A stretch of DNA of 64,000 nt from assembly GCA_965199055.1 (NCBI GenBank), contig CBDAQR010000003.1, positions 310,001 to 374,000 on the forward strand, read 5' to 3'. Positions 1-7,717 of the stretch are shown one piece after another. Every line of letters begins with the position of its first letter. Within the stretch, counting starts at the first letter, position 1. The translations under genes and the position numbers were made by a program. The stretch is from CBDAQR01 sp965199055 (GTDB lineage: Bacteria > Pseudomonadota > Gammaproteobacteria > Pseudomonadales > Halieaceae). Under the pieces are notes generated by a model. It did no database searches. It was given only the letters and a program-made list of their open reading frames with translations, and was not told the DNA's origin.

Positions 1-570
1 AGGCATATCGTCAGGGGAAACCACCTGCGGGTTTACTGCAGCAATGTGCATGGCAACATCTTTTGCCAGTTCGGCATCGCCGCCCTTCAGCTGCACCAGT
101 ACCGCAATACGATTGTTACCGTGTACGTAGCTACCTACTACACCGTCTTCGGCGCTCAGATCAGTCAGGCGGCGAACGCCGATGTTCTCACCGATTTTCT
201 GCACCAGCGCCTCACGGGCAGTTTCCAGGTCGCCTTCCATGAGAGCGGCAACGTCGGTCTGCTTCGCAGCAAAAGCGGCTTCTGCCACAGTGGCAACAAA
301 GCCGAGGAAACCATCGTCGCGGGCGACGAAATCGGTCTCGCTGTTAACTTCAGCCATCAGGCCGTAGCTGCCATCATCGGCAACTTTAATCGTTACAACG
401 CCATCTGCGGCGGTACGACCGGCTTTCTTAGCCGCCTTCATGCCGCTGGACTTGCGCAGCTCTTCGATCGCCTTTTCGACGTCGTTGTCTGCCGCGGCCA
501 GTGCTTTCTTGCACTCCATCATGCCGAGGCCGGTGCGCTCACGTAATTCTTTAACCGGTGCTACAGACAT
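1..570 (-). CDS. tsf: Elongation factor Ts, C-terminal part outside the window
   Basis: Translation elongation factor Ts, the cytosolic guanine-nucleotide exchange factor that recycles EF-Tu. The first 190 codons are in the window. The N-terminal UBA-like domain begins MSVAPVKELRERTGLGMMEC. The exchange motif follows as NSETDFVARDD, with the TDFV residues that contact EF-Tu. The ATG at 568-570 has a GGAGG site about 6 bases upstream. It lies 87 bases downstream of rpsB on the same strand, the usual rpsB-tsf operon. The gene runs off the left edge, so this is a window truncation and not a defect. Confidence 0.97.
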   Translation of the reverse strand, partial: MSVAPVKELRERTGLGMMECKKALAAADNDVEKAIEELRKSSGMKAAKKAGRTAADGVVTIKVADDGSYGLMAEVNSETDFVARDDGFLGFVATVAEAAFAAKQTDVAALMEGDLETAREALVQKIGENIGVRRLTDLSAEDGVVGSYVHGNNRIAVLVQLKGGDAELAKDVAMHIAAVNPQVVSPDDMP

Positions 571-626
571 TGGTATACCTCCGTGACCCGGTTTTGCGGG
601 CCTGAATAATGCTAATGATTGTGTTG

Positions 627-646
627 GGGGGAGACTGCTCTCCCCC
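627..646 (-). terminator. Hairpin between rpsB and tsf, possible attenuator
   Basis: An 8-bp perfect stem (GGGGGAGA / TCTCCCCC) with a 4-base loop lies in the rpsB-tsf spacer. On the transcribed strand it is not followed by a run of U, so it is unlikely to be a full terminator. A partial attenuator or an mRNA-stability hairpin that lowers tsf relative to rpsB is an inference. Confidence 0.4.
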
Positions 647-657
647 GGGGATCTGGC

Positions 658-1503
658 TTACTCGGCCGCAGGTTCTGCCTTTTCTTCTTCGGCTTCTGCC
701 TCGGCTTCTGCAACCGGCTCTTCCGCTGCGGGCTCATCGGCCGCCGCTTCCGCTGCTGCGGCTTCGGTCTCGGCCTCTTCAACCTCAACGAACTCGTCGC
801 TGGCTGCCATCATCTCGCCGCCTTCGGCACGTCCCGCCAGGCACGCTTCGGCAACGCTGCTCACATAGAGCTTGATGGCGCGAATGGCGTCATCGTTACC
901 GGGGATGATGTAATCAACACCGTCAGGGTCGCTATTGGTGTCAACGATTCCGATAACCGGAATACCGAGCTTGTTGGCCTCGGTGACCGCAATCCGCTCG
1001 TGGTCGACATCGACGACGAACAGCGCGTCAGGCAGTCCACCCATATCCTTGATACCACCGATGGAGCGCTCGAGCTTCTCCATGTCGCGGGTACGCATCA
1101 GGGCTTCTTTCTTGGTCAGCTTGTCAAAGGTGCCGTCGGCCTGCTGAGCTTCAAGATCACGCAAGCGCTTGATTGAAGCGCGAATGGTCTTGTAGTTAGT
1201 CAGCATGCCGCCCAGCCAACGATGGCTGACATAGGGCATACCGGCACGCTCTGCCTGCTCCTTGATCACCTTGCCGGCAGCACGCTTGGTGCCTACGAAC
1301 AGAACCTTGTTCTTGTTCGCCGCCAGATTCTTCACCAGAGTGAGGGCTTCGTTGAACGCCGGAACGGTGTGTTCCAGGTTGATGATGTGGATCTTGTTAC
1401 GGGCACCAAAAATATAGTCCCCCATCTTGGGGTTCCAGTAACGGGTCTGGTGTCCGAAGTGTGCGCCTGCCTGCAGCAGGTCGCGCATACTTACCTGCGT
1501 CAT
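658..1503 (-). CDS. rpsB: 30S ribosomal protein S2
   Basis: Small-subunit ribosomal protein S2. The sequence opens with the family-typical MRDLLQAGAHFGHQTRYWNP and retains the GTKRAA and HRWLGGMLTN segments. It is 281 residues against about 241 in E. coli. The extra length is a low-complexity Ala/Glu tail from about residue 240 (repeated EEA, AAEA and AEAEAE), a common gammaproteobacterial extension. It starts at ATG 1501-1503 and is first gene of the operon with tsf. Its 5' leader carries a palindrome-based structure that may mediate S2 autoregulation. Confidence 0.98.
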   Translation of the reverse strand: MTQVSMRDLLQAGAHFGHQTRYWNPKMGDYIFGARNKIHIINLEHTVPAFNEALTLVKNLAANKNKVLFVGTKRAAGKVIKEQAERAGMPYVSHRWLGGMLTNYKTIRASIKRLRDLEAQQADGTFDKLTKKEALMRTRDMEKLERSIGGIKDMGGLPDALFVVDVDHERIAVTEANKLGIPVIGIVDTNSDPDGVDYIIPGNDDAIRAIKLYVSSVAEACLAGRAEGGEMMAASDEFVEVEEAETEAAAAEAAADEPAAEEPVAEAEAEAEEEKAEPAAE

Positions 1504-1547
1504 ATCTGTACCTAATTGTCAGGGTTAAGTTCTTCCACGTACCCCAT

Positions 1548-1591
1548 GGTCCAACCGCGTTACAGCATGCTGTAACAAGGCACCCTGAACC
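1548..1591 (-). promoter_or_regulatory. Putative S2-binding leader of rpsB mRNA
   Basis: In the rpsB 5' UTR, an 18-base perfect palindrome at 1559-1576 (half-site GTTACAGCA) forms a stem. It is enclosed by a second helix of seven pairs between 1585-1591 and 1548-1554 (GGUUCAG with UUGGACC, including G-U pairs). E. coli carries a structured rpsB leader at the same place between map and rpsB through which S2 represses its own synthesis. Position and nested pairing support an equivalent here; homology to that RNA is inferred. Confidence 0.55.
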
Positions 1592-1717
1592 ATGTGACGG
1601 TGCGTGTGCGTCGTTATTCTCCGGTCGGGAATCAGCCCAAAAATACCGTTTGAGCCGGGACCTCCCCGTGAGAGGCGCGCTTTATAACACACAAACAACC
1701 ATAAGGCACTGTTTTTT

Positions 1718-1733
1718 GGTAAAAATTTTTACC
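1718..1733. promoter_or_regulatory. Perfect 16-base palindrome, operator candidate
   Basis: GGTAAAAATTTTTACC reads identically on both strands and lies midway between the divergent rpsB and map genes. Its A/T core and G/C ends look like a protein-binding site or a curved promoter element. No regulator is identifiable from sequence. Confidence 0.35.
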
Positions 1734-1824
1734 CCACAGCAGCGACTTGGGTTAGAATACCGCCCCCCTGAAAGGTCGCATCCAAAAGACGATCTGCGGG
1801 ACAGGCCCAAACAGCAGAACTACC

Positions 1825-2598
1825 ATGTCAGTAACCATCAAAACACCAGACGAACTGGACAAGATGCGTGTCGCCGGAAAGCTGGCCTCGCAGGTCCTTG
1901 AAATGATTGCACCCCAGGTCGAAGTGGGCATTACCACCGGTGAACTGGATCGCATCTGTCACGATTACATTGTTAACGAGCTGGACGCGGTTCCCGCGCC
2001 GCTCAACTACAACGGCTTCCCCAAATCGATTTGCACATCGATCAATGAAGTGGTGTGCCACGGGATACCCAGTGACAAGAAAGCGCTGAAGAGCGGCGAC
2101 ATTATCAATATCGATATCACCGTGATTAAGGACGGTTACCACGGCGACACCAGCATGATGTTCTGCCTGGGCAAGACCCCACCCCATGCCGAGCGGCTGG
2201 TGCAAATCACCCAGGAATGTCTCTACCGCGGCATTGAAGTGGTCAAGCCGGGCGCCACCCTCGGCGACATCGGTGCGGTCATCCAGCAACACGCCGAGAA
2301 AAACTACTATTCGGTGGTACGCGAGTACTGCGGACACGGCATTGGCGCAATCTTTCACGAGGAGCCCCAGGTACTGCACTACGGCAGAAAGGGTGCGGGA
2401 CTGGAGTTAAAAGAAGGCATGACTTTCACTATTGAGCCTATGCTCAATGCCGGCCGCCGTCACGTAAAACTCAATAAGAACGATGGTTGGACCGTCACGA
2501 CTCGAGACGGACGCCTCAGCGCCCAATGGGAACACACCATGGCTGTGACCGCGACGGGCGTTGAAGTACTCACGGCACGCAGCAACGAAAACTTCTGA
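1825..2598 (+). CDS. map: Type I methionine aminopeptidase
   Basis: Cytosolic metalloprotease that removes the initiator methionine from new proteins. It is 257 residues, with the full pita-bread fold. The dimetal ligands are visible as D97 (NIDITV), D108 (GYHGDTS), H171 (CGHGIG), E204 (FTIEP) and E236 (QWEHT); the substrate-binding H79 (VVCHG) and H178 are present too. No N-terminal zinc-binding extension, so it is the short bacterial type Ia. Its stop overlaps the glnD start by one base, implying translational coupling. It is first gene of map-glnD-dapC-nth. Confidence 0.98.
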   Translation: MSVTIKTPDELDKMRVAGKLASQVLEMIAPQVEVGITTGELDRICHDYIVNELDAVPAPLNYNGFPKSICTSINEVVCHGIPSDKKALKSGDIINIDITVIKDGYHGDTSMMFCLGKTPPHAERLVQITQECLYRGIEVVKPGATLGDIGAVIQQHAEKNYYSVVREYCGHGIGAIFHEEPQVLHYGRKGAGLELKEGMTFTIEPMLNAGRRHVKLNKNDGWTVTTRDGRLSAQWEHTMAVTATGVEVLTARSNENF

Positions 2599-5267
2599 TG
2601 CCCGAACTGCCCAGGGAATTGTTTGATCCGGAGGCCCTGCAGCAGCGCCTCGCCAACGGAGAGAGCCTCATCGATCTGCTCAAGGCGGCAGGCGCGGAGG
2701 CCCGAGAACAGCTGGACGCGAGATTTCGTGACGGCGCGGATATCGTCACGCTGATACGACAGCGCGCGGGCTTCATGGATGCACTGCTCGGTTTTATTTG
2801 GGAACAGTTCAATTGGGAGGGCTGTCACGTCACTCTGGCGGCCGTCGGCGGTTATGGCCGCGGCGAATTACATCCGCACTCAGATGTCGATCTTCTAATC
2901 CTGGTGGATGGCGCTCCCGAGAGCTACCAACAACAGGTAGAACAGCTCATCACCCTCCTCTGGGACGTGAAGCTGGAAGTGGGCCACAGCGTACGCACCA
3001 TTGAGGACTGCATCGCTGCGGCGACCGATGACATCACCGTGGTTACCACCCTGATGGAATCGCGCCTGATTCGCGGCGAGGAACAAATGTTGCTGAATAT
3101 GCGCGATGCCATCGCACCAGATAAGATGTGGCCCAGCCCCGCCTTTTTTGAGGCCAAGTGGAGCGAACAGAAGGGTCGCCACGCAAAGTTCGCCGACACC
3201 GAATACAACCTGGAACCCAATGTAAAAAGCTCGCCCGGCGGGCTGCGCGATTTACAGATGATCGGCTGGATCGCCCTGCGCCATTTCGGACTCAGCGAAC
3301 CGCGCGCACTGCAGGAAATGGGCTTTCTCACCGAGGATGAGTTCGACATCCTGATTAATGCGCGCAACTTCCTGTGGCAGGTGCGCTACGCACTACACAT
3401 GGTGACCGGGCGCGAGGAAGATAGTCTGCTGTTTGATCACCAGCGGGAACTGGCTGGGCTGTTCGGTTATCAGGACAGCGATATCCGCCTGGCCGTTGAA
3501 CAGTTCATGCAGCAGTATTATCGCTGGGCCCTCGCTCTGGGGCAGCTGAATGAAGTACTGATGCAGCACTTCGACCAGGTCATACTGCGCGCTGATGGGC
3601 CGGAACAGATCGTCGAGATCAACTCGCGCTTTCAGGTGCGCAACGGCTATATCGAGGCACGCTCGGAGGACGTTTTTCGCAAGACGCCCTCGGCACTGCT
3701 GGAGATCTTTTTACACTGTGCCAACAACGAATCCATAGAGGGTGTGCACGTGGGCACGATCCGGCAGATTCGCGACAATCGCGATCTGATCGATGACGCC
3801 TTCAGGGAAGACCCTCGCAACCGCCGCCTGTTCATGGAAATCCTGCGCTCACCGCATAAACTGGCGCGTCAGCTCAGGCGCATGAATCGGTATGGCATCC
3901 TGGGTAAGTACCTGCCCGAATGGGGCCTGATCGTCGGCCAGATGCAACACGACCTATTTCATATTTATACGGTGGATGCGCATACCCTGGAAGTGGTGAA
4001 GAACATGCGCCGCTTCCTCTACCCTGCCCATCAGGAACGCTTCCCGGTCACCAGCCGCGTGGCGGCTCGCCTGCCCAAGCTGGAACTGCTCTACATTGCC
4101 GGCTTGTACCACGATATCGGCAAGGGTCGCGGCGGCGACCACTCCGAGCTGGGTGCGGTGGACGCCCAGAATTTCTGTGAAAAGCACGGTATTAACAAAG
4201 CCGGTACCAAGCTGGTGTGCTGGCTGGTGGAAAATCATCTGCTGATGTCGACGGTGGCGCAACGCAAGGACATTTCCGACCCGGACGTGGTGCAGGATTT
4301 TGCCAACATCGTCGGCGACCAGACCCGCCTGGATTATTTGCTGGCCCTGACCGTAGCCGATATCAACGCAACTAACCCCACCCTGTGGAATGCCTGGCGC
4401 GGGTCCTTGCTGCGGCAGCTCTATACGGAGACACGACGTGCCCTGCGCCGTGGGCTGGATAATCAGGTCGACAAACAGGAGTGGATTGCAGACATTCAGA
4501 GCAAGGCGATGGAGCAACTGGAAGACCGCGGTTTTATCGCTGACGAGGTCGAAGATCTCTGGGCAGACACGGGCGAGGACTACTTCCTGCGCGAACAGGT
4601 TGAAGACATCGTTTGGCATACCGAGTCTATAGCACAGCACTTCGACAAGGATTCGCCCTTGGTGCTGGTGAAGCCGCACTTTCATGCACAGGGTGCAGAG
4701 GCGACCCAGATTTTCATTCACGCGCGCTCGCAGGACTATCTGTTTGCCGTGATTGCAGCCGCGCTGGAGCAGCTCGACCTCAGCGTTCACGACGCGAGGG
4801 TCTACAACTCTGTGGACGGCATGGCCATGGACACCTTCTTCGTTCTCGACGCAGACGGCAGCTCGATCGCCGCCGACTCAGACCGACTGCAGCATATAGT
4901 GGTCACCCTCAACGAACAGTTGCAGGACCGGGAGCGCTACCCGGAGATTGTGCAGCGGCGCACGCCGCGTCAGATCAAGGCCTTCTCTATACCTACCGAA
5001 ACCACAATTACGACGGACGCGGTAAAGCAGGTATCCGTGCTCGAGGTAGTAACGCCAGACCGGCCCGGTCTGCTGGCGCGTATCGGGCGGATTTTCTTCG
5101 ATTTCGATATCGAACTGCAGGCGGCCAAGATTGCTACCTTGGGTGAGCGCGTCGAAGACGTCTTCTTTATCACCACCGCTGATCAACAGCCCATCGATGA
5201 TCCGGCGCTGGCAGAGCAGATTCAGGCAGCCATCTGCAAAGAGCTCGATGAGCAGGCCGCGGCCTGA
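2598..5267 (+). CDS. glnD: [PII] uridylyltransferase / uridylyl-removing enzyme
   Basis: Bifunctional nitrogen sensor that uridylylates PII proteins when glutamine is low and removes UMP when it is high. The 889 residues show the full domain order. The nucleotidyltransferase motif GGYGRGEL lies at 84-91 with metal aspartates DVD at 96-98. The HD hydrolase motif YHDIGKGRGGDHSELG is at about 503-518. Two C-terminal ACT domains bind glutamine, the last containing VTPDRPGLLARIGRIF. The start shares one base with the map stop, as in many gammaproteobacteria. Nothing appears missing, so both activities are expected. Confidence 0.98.
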   Translation: MPELPRELFDPEALQQRLANGESLIDLLKAAGAEAREQLDARFRDGADIVTLIRQRAGFMDALLGFIWEQFNWEGCHVTLAAVGGYGRGELHPHSDVDLLILVDGAPESYQQQVEQLITLLWDVKLEVGHSVRTIEDCIAAATDDITVVTTLMESRLIRGEEQMLLNMRDAIAPDKMWPSPAFFEAKWSEQKGRHAKFADTEYNLEPNVKSSPGGLRDLQMIGWIALRHFGLSEPRALQEMGFLTEDEFDILINARNFLWQVRYALHMVTGREEDSLLFDHQRELAGLFGYQDSDIRLAVEQFMQQYYRWALALGQLNEVLMQHFDQVILRADGPEQIVEINSRFQVRNGYIEARSEDVFRKTPSALLEIFLHCANNESIEGVHVGTIRQIRDNRDLIDDAFREDPRNRRLFMEILRSPHKLARQLRRMNRYGILGKYLPEWGLIVGQMQHDLFHIYTVDAHTLEVVKNMRRFLYPAHQERFPVTSRVAARLPKLELLYIAGLYHDIGKGRGGDHSELGAVDAQNFCEKHGINKAGTKLVCWLVENHLLMSTVAQRKDISDPDVVQDFANIVGDQTRLDYLLALTVADINATNPTLWNAWRGSLLRQLYTETRRALRRGLDNQVDKQEWIADIQSKAMEQLEDRGFIADEVEDLWADTGEDYFLREQVEDIVWHTESIAQHFDKDSPLVLVKPHFHAQGAEATQIFIHARSQDYLFAVIAAALEQLDLSVHDARVYNSVDGMAMDTFFVLDADGSSIAADSDRLQHIVVTLNEQLQDRERYPEIVQRRTPRQIKAFSIPTETTITTDAVKQVSVLEVVTPDRPGLLARIGRIFFDFDIELQAAKIATLGERVEDVFFITTADQQPIDDPALAEQIQAAICKELDEQAAA

Positions 5268-5277
5268 TAGCCATCCG

Positions 5278-6468
5278 ATGAATCCTGATCTGGACAGGCT
5301 ACAGGCCTACCCCTTCGAAAAACTGCGGCAGCTGTTTAAAGAGATCGAACCCAATGCAGAACTCGCACCGATCAGTCTGGGCATGGGTGAGCCCCGCCAT
5401 CGCGCACCGGCGTTCGTTCGCGAGGAACTGATCGCACATCTCGACTCGCTGGCGAATTATCCAGCAACTCGCGGCATACCCGAGTTACGCGCGGCGATCG
5501 CACACTGGCTGCAACAGCGCTTCCGGCTAGCGCAGGTCGACCCCGAGACACAAGTGTTACCCGTGTCAGGCACGCGTGAGGCCCTATTTGCCATTGCCCA
5601 GGCAGTCGTTGATCGCGAGCGCGCCCCCCTGGTTTTAAGCCCCAACCCGTTCTATCAGATCTATGAGGGAGCGGCATTGCTGGCCGGCGCCACTCCAATG
5701 TATCTGGACTGCCGAGCAGAGACGGGTTTTCTGCCTGATTTCAGCAGCGTCAGCGAGGATACCTGGCAACGCTGTCAATTGCTGTATATCTGTAATCCCG
5801 GCAATCCCAGCGGCGCGACAATGTCCCTGGACGAGTTACGTGAGCTATTGCTGCTGGCAAGAGAGCATAATTTTGTGATTGCCAGTGATGAGTGCTACTC
5901 AGAGATCTATCGCGACGAGCGCGCCGCACCGGCAGGCTTGCTGCAGGCCGCGGAATCCATCACGCCGGGTGACTACAGCCATTGCATTGTATTTCACAGT
6001 CTATCGAAGCGCTCCAATCTGCCCGGCTTGCGCTCCGGATTTGTCGCCGGTGACGAAAGCTTACTGGAGAAGTTTCTGCTCTACCGCACCTACCAGGGCT
6101 GCGCCCTCCCCGTGCAACACCAGTGGGCGAGCGCCGCTGCCTGGGCCGACGAGCAACACGTGAAAGATAATCGCGAACGTTATCGAGAAAAGTTTAGCGC
6201 GGTGTTAGAACGGCTGGGAGAGGTGCTAAACGTGCAGGATCCGGGCGCAGGCTTCTACCTGTGGCCGCATACACCTGTGAGCGATACGGAATTTGCAGCG
6301 GGCTTGTATCAACAGCAGCACCTTACAGTGCTACCGGGTAGTTTCCTGGGCCGCGACGCAGGCGCGGGCAATCCCGGCGCCAACCGAGTGCGCATGGCAC
6401 TGGTGGCGACACTGGATGAATGCGTAAGCGCTGCCGAGCGCATTCGGCGCTATATGGAGAGCGGCTGA
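5278..6468 (+). CDS. dapC: Succinyldiaminopimelate aminotransferase
   Basis: PLP-dependent class I/II aminotransferase predicted to convert N-succinyl-2-amino-6-oxopimelate to N-succinyl-diaminopimelate in lysine/meso-DAP synthesis. ATG 5278 (MNPDLDRLQAYPFEKL) follows the glnD stop by 10 bases; the open frame further upstream lies inside glnD and is not coding. Visible motifs are the cofactor/substrate segment NPGNPSG, SDECYSEIY, and the Schiff-base lysine in SLSKRSNLPGLRSG. The product is 396 residues. Linkage to glnD, dapD and dapE separates DapC from other aminotransferases, which the sequence alone does not settle fully. Confidence 0.9.
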   Translation: MNPDLDRLQAYPFEKLRQLFKEIEPNAELAPISLGMGEPRHRAPAFVREELIAHLDSLANYPATRGIPELRAAIAHWLQQRFRLAQVDPETQVLPVSGTREALFAIAQAVVDRERAPLVLSPNPFYQIYEGAALLAGATPMYLDCRAETGFLPDFSSVSEDTWQRCQLLYICNPGNPSGATMSLDELRELLLLAREHNFVIASDECYSEIYRDERAAPAGLLQAAESITPGDYSHCIVFHSLSKRSNLPGLRSGFVAGDESLLEKFLLYRTYQGCALPVQHQWASAAAWADEQHVKDNRERYREKFSAVLERLGEVLNVQDPGAGFYLWPHTPVSDTEFAAGLYQQQHLTVLPGSFLGRDAGAGNPGANRVRMALVATLDECVSAAERIRRYMESG

Positions 6469-6469
6469 T

Positions 6470-7123
6470 ATGCTGAAAAAGGAACGCGTTGAGTACATCC
6501 TGGACAAGCTGCAGTCGTTGTATCCAGAACCGCCCATACCTCTGGATCACAGCGACGCCTACACCCTGTTGGTGGCGGTATTGCTGAGCGCGCAGTGCAC
6601 CGACGAGCGCGTTAACCAGGTCACTCCGGCCTTATTCCAATTGGCGGACAACCCTCATGATATGGCGCAGCAAGACGTCGAAGCCATCCTCGACATTATT
6701 CGCCCCTGTGGCCTCTCGCCACAGAAGTCCAAAGCCATTAAGCGACTCAGCGAGATCCTGGTGGAAGAATACGATGGTGAAGTACCCGCCGACATGGACG
6801 CGCTGGAGACACTACCGGGTGTTGGCCACAAAACTGCCAGCGTCGTCATGTCCCAGGCATTCGGCGTACCGGCTTTTCCGGTCGACACCCACATTCATCG
6901 GCTCGCGCAGCGCTGGGGCCTCAGCAGCGGCAAAAACGTGGACCAGACGGAGAGAGATCTTAAGCGGCTCTTCCCACAGCAACACTGGAACGCCCTGCAT
7001 CTGCAGATTATCTACTTCGGGCGCGAATACTGTAGCGCCCGTGGCTGTGATGGCACCGTCTGCGAAATTTGTCGCACCTGCTATCCAAACCGGAAGCGAC
7101 CCAAGAAAACCCGCAAGGCCTGA
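6470..7123 (+). CDS. nth: Endonuclease III (DNA glycosylase/AP lyase)
   Basis: Base-excision repair enzyme that removes oxidised pyrimidines and nicks the AP site. The helix-hairpin-helix is LPGVGHKTASVV, with catalytic K121, and D139 lies in PVDTHIHR, matching the E. coli K120/D138 pair. It is 217 residues, a normal length, one base after dapC. The C-terminal cysteines (188, 193, 198, 201, 204) do not fit the classical C-X6-C-X2-C-X5-C [4Fe-4S] spacing, so the cluster may be coordinated differently or absent. The catalytic assignment is secure; the cluster is not. Confidence 0.94.
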   Translation: MLKKERVEYILDKLQSLYPEPPIPLDHSDAYTLLVAVLLSAQCTDERVNQVTPALFQLADNPHDMAQQDVEAILDIIRPCGLSPQKSKAIKRLSEILVEEYDGEVPADMDALETLPGVGHKTASVVMSQAFGVPAFPVDTHIHRLAQRWGLSSGKNVDQTERDLKRLFPQQHWNALHLQIIYFGREYCSARGCDGTVCEICRTCYPNRKRPKKTRKA

Positions 7124-7717
7124 CTAGGCTTTTATATCTCGAAACGTGAGGTTGACGCGGGGACCCAACTGGCGAGTGCGCTTAGGTATGCCGTGCTTCC
7201 AATAGGATTGTGTGGCGCCCAGCATCAACAACAAACTGCCGGACGGCAGATCGAAGCGGCAGTCGGCAACGTCTGGGCGGGATCGATGCTTCATTACAAA
7301 GGTGCGCGGCTCACCGAGCGATAAAGAAGCTATGGCGGGCTCATCCCCCAATTCCGGCTCATCGTCTGAGTGCATTCCCATGCTGTCACGCTGATCGCGA
7401 TAGTAGTTGAGCAAGACGCTGTTATAGGCCTGTCCGGTAATGTCCTCAATATGCCCTCGTAGCCGCCTCAGGGTCGCGGTCCAGGGCAAAGGTGCAAGGC
7501 TTACCCCTGAGTAGCTATAGGCTTTGCCGGGGTCGCCGTACCAGGCGATCAAGCGCGGCTGAGGATGGGTTTTTCCCCACAGGGTAATGTCGTGCTGCTG
7601 CCAGGGCGTCTCCTCGATTAGGAACTGCAGCAATTCGGCAGCAGGCGGTTCGAGACCGCAGTCTTCCCAGAACAGCAGATCGCCGTCTTCGATGGGTATC
7701 GCCAGGGGATCGCTCAC
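7124..7717 (-). CDS. AlkB-like 2-oxoglutarate/Fe(II) dioxygenase
   Basis: Predicted DNA/RNA dealkylation repair oxygenase of the AlkB family. It is 197 residues. Iron ligands are the HxD pair H116/D118 (GMHSDDE) and distal H175 (YWKHGIPK). The 2-oxoglutarate-binding arginine is probably in RVNLTFRD. NYYRDQRDSMGMHSDDE resembles the ALKBH2/3-type core. The start is GTG at 7715-7717, overlapping the ggt stop as GTGA, so the two are translationally coupled. It converges with nth, and the repair genes adjoin without a gap. Substrate cannot be told from sequence. Confidence 0.88.
   Translation of the reverse strand: MSDPLAIPIEDGDLLFWEDCGLEPPAAELLQFLIEETPWQQHDITLWGKTHPQPRLIAWYGDPGKAYSYSGVSLAPLPWTATLRRLRGHIEDITGQAYNSVLLNYYRDQRDSMGMHSDDEPELGDEPAIASLSLGEPRTFVMKHRSRPDVADCRFDLPSGSLLLMLGATQSYWKHGIPKRTRQLGPRVNLTFRDIKA

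Larger units (their letters stand above)
1504..1824. promoter_or_regulatory. Divergent rpsB / map intergenic region
   Basis: A 321-base gap without a supportable gene, holding the divergent signals for rpsB (left) and map (right). I see the rpsB leader hairpin at 1548-1591, a TATAAA-like box on the minus strand near 1680-1686, a 16-base perfect palindrome at 1718-1733 and a TAGAAT box on the plus strand near 1754-1759. None of the -10-like boxes has a convincing -35 partner. Confidence 0.6.

Noticed and set aside
3954..4790. Long open frame antisense to glnD
   Set aside because: It lies wholly within glnD, has no recognisable domain, and the glnD frame is family-perfect.
5131..5277. Upstream start for dapC inside glnD
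   Set aside because: It would overlap the second ACT domain of GlnD; the family-like N-terminus begins at 5278.
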